Positions 5,804 through 9,443 of a stretch of DNA of 9,443 nucleotides are shown piece by piece. How positions within the stretch are numbered: the first letter of the stretch is position 1; each line of letters starts with the position of its first letter. Made by a program: the position numbers and the translations under genes. The notes under the pieces are model-generated. The model was not told the DNA's origin and did not search any database. It was given only the letters and a program-made list of their open reading frames with translations. Source of the DNA: an uncultured Bacilli bacterium (GTDB lineage: Bacteria > Bacillota_I > Bacilli_A > RF39 > UBA660); contig CAKOPG010000029.1 of assembly GCA_934098745.1 (NCBI GenBank), forward strand, positions 1 through 9,443, read 5' to 3'.

Positions 5804-6988
5804 ATGAGATGTGTAGGTACTGTAGTAAGAGGGATTAGAACACCAATTATTAAAGAAGATACCGACTTAGCTAAAACTGTAATTGAAGCAGTTATTAAAG
5901 CTAAAGAGAATGAAGGGTTTGAATTTAGAGATAAGGATATTATAGCTATTACTGAAGCTGTGGTAGGTATAGCTGAAGGTAATTATGTTAGTGTAGATAA
6001 TATAGCTAAAGATGTAGTTAATAAGTTTCCAAGTAAGAATATTGGTTTAGTATTTCCTATTTTAAGTAGAAATAGATTTTCAATGATTTTAAAAGGAATA
6101 GCTCGTGGGATGAGTAAGATTACCATGTTATTATCTTTTCCTAAGGATGAAGTAGGTAATAGTATTATGGATCAAGATAAATTAGAAGAGAGTAAATTTA
6201 ATTTAAATGATATTATTAGTGAAAGTGATTATGAAAAGTATTTTGGAGATTTTCTTCATCCTTTTACAGGGATTAATATGGTTAAATTTTATCGTGATTT
6301 AGTAAAGAGTGAGAATTGTGAGATAGAATTTGTTTTTTCTAATGATCCTAAAGATATATTAAAATATACTAATGATGTAATTAATTGTGATATTCATACA
6401 AGATATCGTACTAATAAGTTATTGAAAGATAATAATGCTCATGTATATGGATTATATGAAATTATGAATGAATCTGTAGATGGATCGGGTTTTAATCCTG
6501 ATTATGGATTACTTGGTTCTAATAAATCTACTGAAGAAAGACTTAAGTTATTTCCTAAAACAGGACAGTTATTAGTAGATACAATTCAGAAAGAAATGAA
6601 GAAAATAACTGGTAAAGATATTGAAGTTATGGTATATGGTGATGGAGCTTTTAGAGATCCAGTAGGTCAAATATGGGAATTAGCTGATCCAGTAGTGTCT
6701 CCGGCATATACTAAAGGGTTAGAGGGTACTCCTAATGAAATAAAACTTAAATATATTTCTGATAATGTATATGATAATTTACGTGGAGATGAACTTGCGG
6801 AAGCAATAAAGAAAGAAATTAGAGCTAAACAAAGTAATTTAACAGGTAATATGGCATCACAGGGAACTACGCCAAGAAGATTAACTGATTTAATAGGTTC
6901 ACTATGTGATTTAACATCTGGTTCGGGAGATAAAGGAACACCGGTAGTATTTATTCAAGGTTACTTTGATAATTATGCTAACAATTAA
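5804..6988 (+). CDS. CofE-like F420-0:gamma-glutamyl ligase family protein
   Basis: A 394-residue member of the coenzyme F420-0:L-glutamate ligase family (PF01996), in the long form (about 400 residues) found in many Firmicutes. ATG 5804 is chosen because AGAGGGTG (5791-5798) precedes it at good spacing. The in-frame ATG at 5759 lacks a ribosome site and would add 15 unmatched residues. Conserved segments are VGTVVRGIRTPI (4-15), KDIIAITEAVVGIAEGNY, the FPILSRNRFS and LKGIARGMSKI region, and YGDGAFRDPVGQIWELADPV (278-297) with SPAYTKGLEGTPNEIKLKY after it. True CofE adds glutamate to F420-0 using GTP. Here no F420 gene is visible and the host type rarely makes F420, so an amide-forming ligase on another acceptor is more likely. 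It appears monocistronic, between copy C and a strong terminator. Confidence 0.88.
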   Translation: MRCVGTVVRGIRTPIIKEDTDLAKTVIEAVIKAKENEGFEFRDKDIIAITEAVVGIAEGNYVSVDNIAKDVVNKFPSKNIGLVFPILSRNRFSMILKGIARGMSKITMLLSFPKDEVGNSIMDQDKLEESKFNLNDIISESDYEKYFGDFLHPFTGINMVKFYRDLVKSENCEIEFVFSNDPKDILKYTNDVINCDIHTRYRTNKLLKDNNAHVYGLYEIMNESVDGSGFNPDYGLLGSNKSTEERLKLFPKTGQLLVDTIQKEMKKITGKDIEVMVYGDGAFRDPVGQIWELADPVVSPAYTKGLEGTPNEIKLKYISDNVYDNLRGDELAEAIKKEIRAKQSNLTGNMASQGTTPRRLTDLIGSLCDLTSGSGDKGTPVVFIQGYFDNYANN

Positions 6989-7012
6989 AAAACAATAAGA
7001 ACTGATTTGAAG

Positions 7013-7047
7013 AAAATCTACATGCAATAAAAAGCATGTAGATTTTT
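7013..7047 (+). terminator. Strong Rho-independent terminator after the CofE-like gene
   Basis: AAAATCTACATGC (7013-7025) and GCATGTAGATTTT (7034-7046) form a perfect 13-bp stem with an 8-base A-rich loop, ending in a run of T (7043-7047). The A run on the 5' side means it could also stop transcription from the other strand. Confidence 0.92.
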
Positions 7048-7156
7048 AATATCTAAAATATTTATAAAGAGAATAAGAATTATTATTATCGATATATTAT
7101 AAATATTTCATATAGGTTGTTATTTCTTCATATTAGGACAATTATTAACTTTTTTC

Positions 7157-7185
7157 TAGGAATTTATTGTATTTTATTGTATAAT
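7157..7185 (+). promoter_or_regulatory. Promoter of the rnfC-rnfD operon
   Basis: TATAAT lies at 7180-7185 and TAGGAA at 7157-7162, with a 17-nt spacer. Including the spacer, 24 of 29 bases match the promoter at 1094-1122. The inferred start near 7191 is almost on the ribosome site (AAGGAG, 7192-7197), so the leader would be very short. The rest of the gap (7048-7156) is AT-rich, and I see no riboswitch or gene in it. Confidence 0.5.
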
Positions 7186-7205
7186 TATCATAAGGAGATA
7201 TGGAT

Positions 7206-8456
7206 ATGGTAACAATAGAAGATTATAAAATAAGTCCTAGTAAGAAGATAATCGATGATTTAAAGATTCAAGTAGTTTATATTCCTTTAGAAACAAAGAT
7301 GGGAATAACTTATAAAAAAATGGTTTCTGTTTTAGATTATGTATGTATTGGAACGGTTATAGGTAAAAGTGTAGCTTCGGATAATGTACTGACATCTAGT
7401 GTGAGTGGAACGGTTGTCGGTTTTGAAAAAAAATATATTTCTTCTTCTAAGATGGTAGAATGTGTTGTTATTGAAAATGATTTTAAAGAGAAATATCTTG
7501 ATAAAGTAGGTAAGAAAAATGATATTACGAAGTATAGTAAGGAAGAATTTATTTATTTACTTAAGAAATGTGGTATTGAAGGAATGTCGGGATCGGGTTT
7601 TCCGACATATATTAAATACGCAGGTGATAAAAGAATTAAATATTTAATTGTAGATGGAGCAGAATGTGAAATATATGCTAGTGCCGATAGTGCTTTAATG
7701 TATAATAAGGCTGAAGAAATACTAGAGGGTATTGATGCAATAATGGAGATTATGCATATTGATTATGCTTATATAGCTGTAAATGAAAATAATGAGAAGG
7801 TAATAAAAAAATTTTTAAAACATATTAATACATATCCAAATATTAAGATATATAGTTTAATAGATGCTTATCCTAATGGATATGAAAGATATTTAGTTAA
7901 GGAAATATTAGATTTAACATATGAAGATTATCCAATAGAAGTAGGGGTTATTAATGAGAATGTATCTACAATATATGCTATTTATGAAATGTTGAAATAT
8001 CATCGTCCATTATCTTATAGAATAGTTACTATAGCAGGGTCTGGTATTAAGCATCCAGCTAATTATAAGTTAAAGATAGGGACTAATTTAAGTGAAGTAT
8101 TTTTAAAAACGGATGAATATAAACAGCTTAAAAACCCGGTTTTATTAGCTGGAGGAGCAATGATGGGGAAGAGTATTCCTAGTGAAGAATTTATTGTTAC
8201 TAAAGATTTGAATTGTATATTGGTACTTAATGATAAAGAGAATGTTCCTTTAGAATGTATAAGATGTGGTAAATGTAGTGAGGTATGTCCACGTAATTTA
8301 ATTCCCCAAATGATTATCGATCCTAAAAATAATCCTAAAGATTTATATGTAGATAAATGTATATTATGTGGTTTATGTTCTTATGTATGTCCAGCTAAAA
8401 TAGAAGTGAGAGATATTATTAAGAAGATTAAGGAGGATAAGAATGAGAGAGTTTAA
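7206..8456 (+). CDS. rnfC: Electron transport complex subunit RnfC
   Basis: A 416-residue RnfC, the membrane-peripheral iron-sulfur and NADH-binding subunit of the Rnf ferredoxin:NAD+ oxidoreductase that pumps Na+ or H+. Order: an N-terminal barrel-sandwich domain (about 15-95), the nucleotide/FMN-type loop GMSGSGFPT (126-134) and DGAECEIYASAD (150-161), the AYPNGYERYL segment (221-230), an SLBB-like region (about 270-330), then two ferredoxin motifs with cysteines 351/354/357/361 and 385/388/391/395. Most RnfC read GxGGAGFPT in the loop, so Met and Ser are changes here. Length is near the family norm (about 430-450). ATG 7206 is preferred over ATG 7200 because AAGGAG (7192-7197) is 8 nt from the former but only 2 from the latter. 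It overlaps rnfD by 14 bases. Confidence 0.9.
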   Translation: MVTIEDYKISPSKKIIDDLKIQVVYIPLETKMGITYKKMVSVLDYVCIGTVIGKSVASDNVLTSSVSGTVVGFEKKYISSSKMVECVVIENDFKEKYLDKVGKKNDITKYSKEEFIYLLKKCGIEGMSGSGFPTYIKYAGDKRIKYLIVDGAECEIYASADSALMYNKAEEILEGIDAIMEIMHIDYAYIAVNENNEKVIKKFLKHINTYPNIKIYSLIDAYPNGYERYLVKEILDLTYEDYPIEVGVINENVSTIYAIYEMLKYHRPLSYRIVTIAGSGIKHPANYKLKIGTNLSEVFLKTDEYKQLKNPVLLAGGAMMGKSIPSEEFIVTKDLNCILVLNDKENVPLECIRCGKCSEVCPRNLIPQMIIDPKNNPKDLYVDKCILCGLCSYVCPAKIEVRDIIKKIKEDKNERV

Positions 8457-9351
8457 TACCCCTAGGAAAACCTTTATAAAATCTAATAATAATGTAGAAG
8501 AAATAACTAATAGATATATTTATTCTTTGATATTTTTGACGATATATAATATTTTATATAATTTAATTGGGGGTAATAAGATATATGTTTTAAGTTATTT
8601 AAAATATATATTAATAACATTTATTATTACTTTGGGATTAGAATATATTTTAAATATAATATTTAAAAAGAAAGAGTATAATTTTGTTATTTATTCTTTA
8701 ATTCTTAGTTACTTTCTAATAGATAAGGGTATTGTTATATCTATGTTAGCGATATTTTTAACTTTATTAATAAATAAATTATTTAATAAGATAAAGTTAA
8801 TGGCTCCAGTATTTAGTATACTAGTAATATTATTATTAAATAATTCTTTAGTTAATGATAGTTATTCTATAAGAGAATTATTACTTGGTAATTATAATTT
8901 AAGTCCAATAATCTTAATAATAATTTTTCTTTATTTATTTTATAAAAAATCTATTAAATATAATATAATTATTTCTTATAATTTAACATTCTTTTTAATA
9001 ATGTTAATAATGGGAATATTTAAACAGGGTAATATATGGTATGGCTTTATCGAGGTTATAACTAGTAATATTTTATTTTATAGTATCTTCTTTTTAAGTG
9101 ATTATCGGGTTACACCAACAACTAGTGAAGGACAGATATTATATGGTTTTATATTAGGAATAATAACAGTTATATTATCATTATATCTTCCTAATATAGC
9201 AATAGTTATAACAGTAATTATCGGTTTATTTTTAACGAATATAATAGATAAAATTAGTGTTAAGTTAAAATATAATAATAAGTATAAAAGAAATATGATT
9301 ATTTTATGTAGTATTTTACTAATAATGGTAAATATTCTTATAATAAAATAG
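8443..9351 (+). CDS. rnfD: Divergent RnfD-like membrane subunit
   Basis: A 302-residue protein with about ten membrane helices spread from residue 25 to the end, starting at ATG 8443 with AGGAGG (8431-8436) 6 nt upstream. Position directly after rnfC and the segment FFLSDYRVTPTTSEGQILYG (217-234 region), which matches the RnfD/NqrB signature FFMATDPVTSPxTPKGQ, identify it as RnfD. The N-terminal TPRKTF may stand for SPHIR. Two hallmarks are missing. The GGxxNxFNPA segment is replaced around 112-123 by a stretch containing LMAP. The covalent-FMN SGAT motif expected before the conserved LLGN is replaced by VNDSYSIRELLLGN (137-150). RnfD normally carries covalently bound FMN and forms part of the ion path. 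The family assignment is reasonably safe, but flavin binding is doubtful. Confidence 0.78.
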   Translation: MREFNTPRKTFIKSNNNVEEITNRYIYSLIFLTIYNILYNLIGGNKIYVLSYLKYILITFIITLGLEYILNIIFKKKEYNFVIYSLILSYFLIDKGIVISMLAIFLTLLINKLFNKIKLMAPVFSILVILLLNNSLVNDSYSIRELLLGNYNLSPIILIIIFLYLFYKKSIKYNIIISYNLTFFLIMLIMGIFKQGNIWYGFIEVITSNILFYSIFFLSDYRVTPTTSEGQILYGFILGIITVILSLYLPNIAIVITVIIGLFLTNIIDKISVKLKYNNKYKRNMIILCSILLIMVNILIIK

Positions 9352-9363
9352 AACTAAATTTAA

Positions 9364-9392
9364 AGTTTGAACTAGTCAACAAAAAGTAGACA
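9364..9392 (-). repeat. Inverted match to the left end of the window
   Basis: Read on the - strand from 9392, the sequence is TGTCTACTTTTTGTTGACTA followed by GTTCAAACTTTA. Positions 52-80 on the + strand read TGTCTACTTTTATTTTATCA followed by GTTCAATTTA. The two share the first 11 bases exactly and then AGTTCAA at nearly the same offset. The TG start resembles mobile-element ends (for example IS3-type), but no transposase is present, so this is a suggestion. Confidence 0.4.
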
Positions 9393-9411
9393 ATTAAATA
9401 GAATTTATTTG

Positions 9412-9443
9412 AACCCTAGTTGAGTTCTATACTCAACTGGGGT
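9412..9443 (+). terminator. Hairpin at the right edge, probable terminator
   Basis: ACCCTAGTTGAGT (9413-9425) pairs with ACTCAACTGGGGT (9431-9443) over 13 bp with one wobble and a 5-base loop, 60 bases after the rnfD stop. A T run would lie outside the window, so the terminator reading is likely but unconfirmed. If correct, the transcription unit contains only rnfC and rnfD. Confidence 0.6.

Noticed and set aside
7048..7156. Possible riboswitch upstream of rnfC
   Set aside because: The stretch is simple AT-rich sequence without recognisable conserved bases, and the predicted promoter lies downstream of it, leaving almost no leader.

Overview
The window is strongly AT-rich bacterial DNA with all recognisable genes on the + strand. 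Strong AGGAGG-type ribosome sites, short intergenic gaps and AT-rich Rho-independent terminators suggest a low-GC Firmicute or Mollicute-related gut bacterium (for example an uncultured Bacilli/RF39-type lineage). This placement is inference. Every Trp in the intact genes is TGG, and TGA ends only the two gene remnants, so nothing here calls for the Mycoplasma code.

Layout: (1) 1-161 holds a hairpin/terminator, part of which recurs inverted at the far end of the window, and a promoter. (2) 177-899 encodes a two-TM membrane protein of unknown function. (3) 898-1018 holds a terminator and then copy A of an interspersed repeat that carries a hairpin and ribosome site but now leads only a 4-codon ORF. 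(4) 1157-2927 is an apparent operon: a wrecked DUF1016/YhcG nuclease gene, a stand-alone Nif3/YqfO-type PII-like domain, a small possibly frameshifted ORF, and an RBBP9/YdeN-type serine hydrolase, closed by a strong terminator. (5) 3013-5726 is a surface-protein cassette: repeat copy B, a promoter, a second leader hairpin, and an 810-residue protein with a SipW-cognate-like signal and 13 perfectly phased 26-residue DUF285 repeats. Inverted repeat copy C follows 6 bases after its stop codon. (6) 5804-6988 encodes a CofE/F420-0:gamma-glutamyl ligase family protein, followed by a perfect 13-bp terminator hairpin. (7) 7206-9351 is an rnfC-rnfD pair with a 14-base overlap. RnfC has both 4Fe-4S motifs. 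RnfD is very divergent and I cannot find its covalent-flavin motif. (8) 9352-9443 holds an inverted match to the window's left end and a hairpin that is probably a terminator.

The most interesting points are the surface-protein cassette bounded by inverted repeats, with an orphan copy of the same leader 2 kb upstream, and the reduced RnfC/RnfD pair. The rest looks like housekeeping or accessory genes. I see no CRISPR array, tRNA, rRNA, transposase, integrase or recognisable defence system apart from the YhcG remnant.
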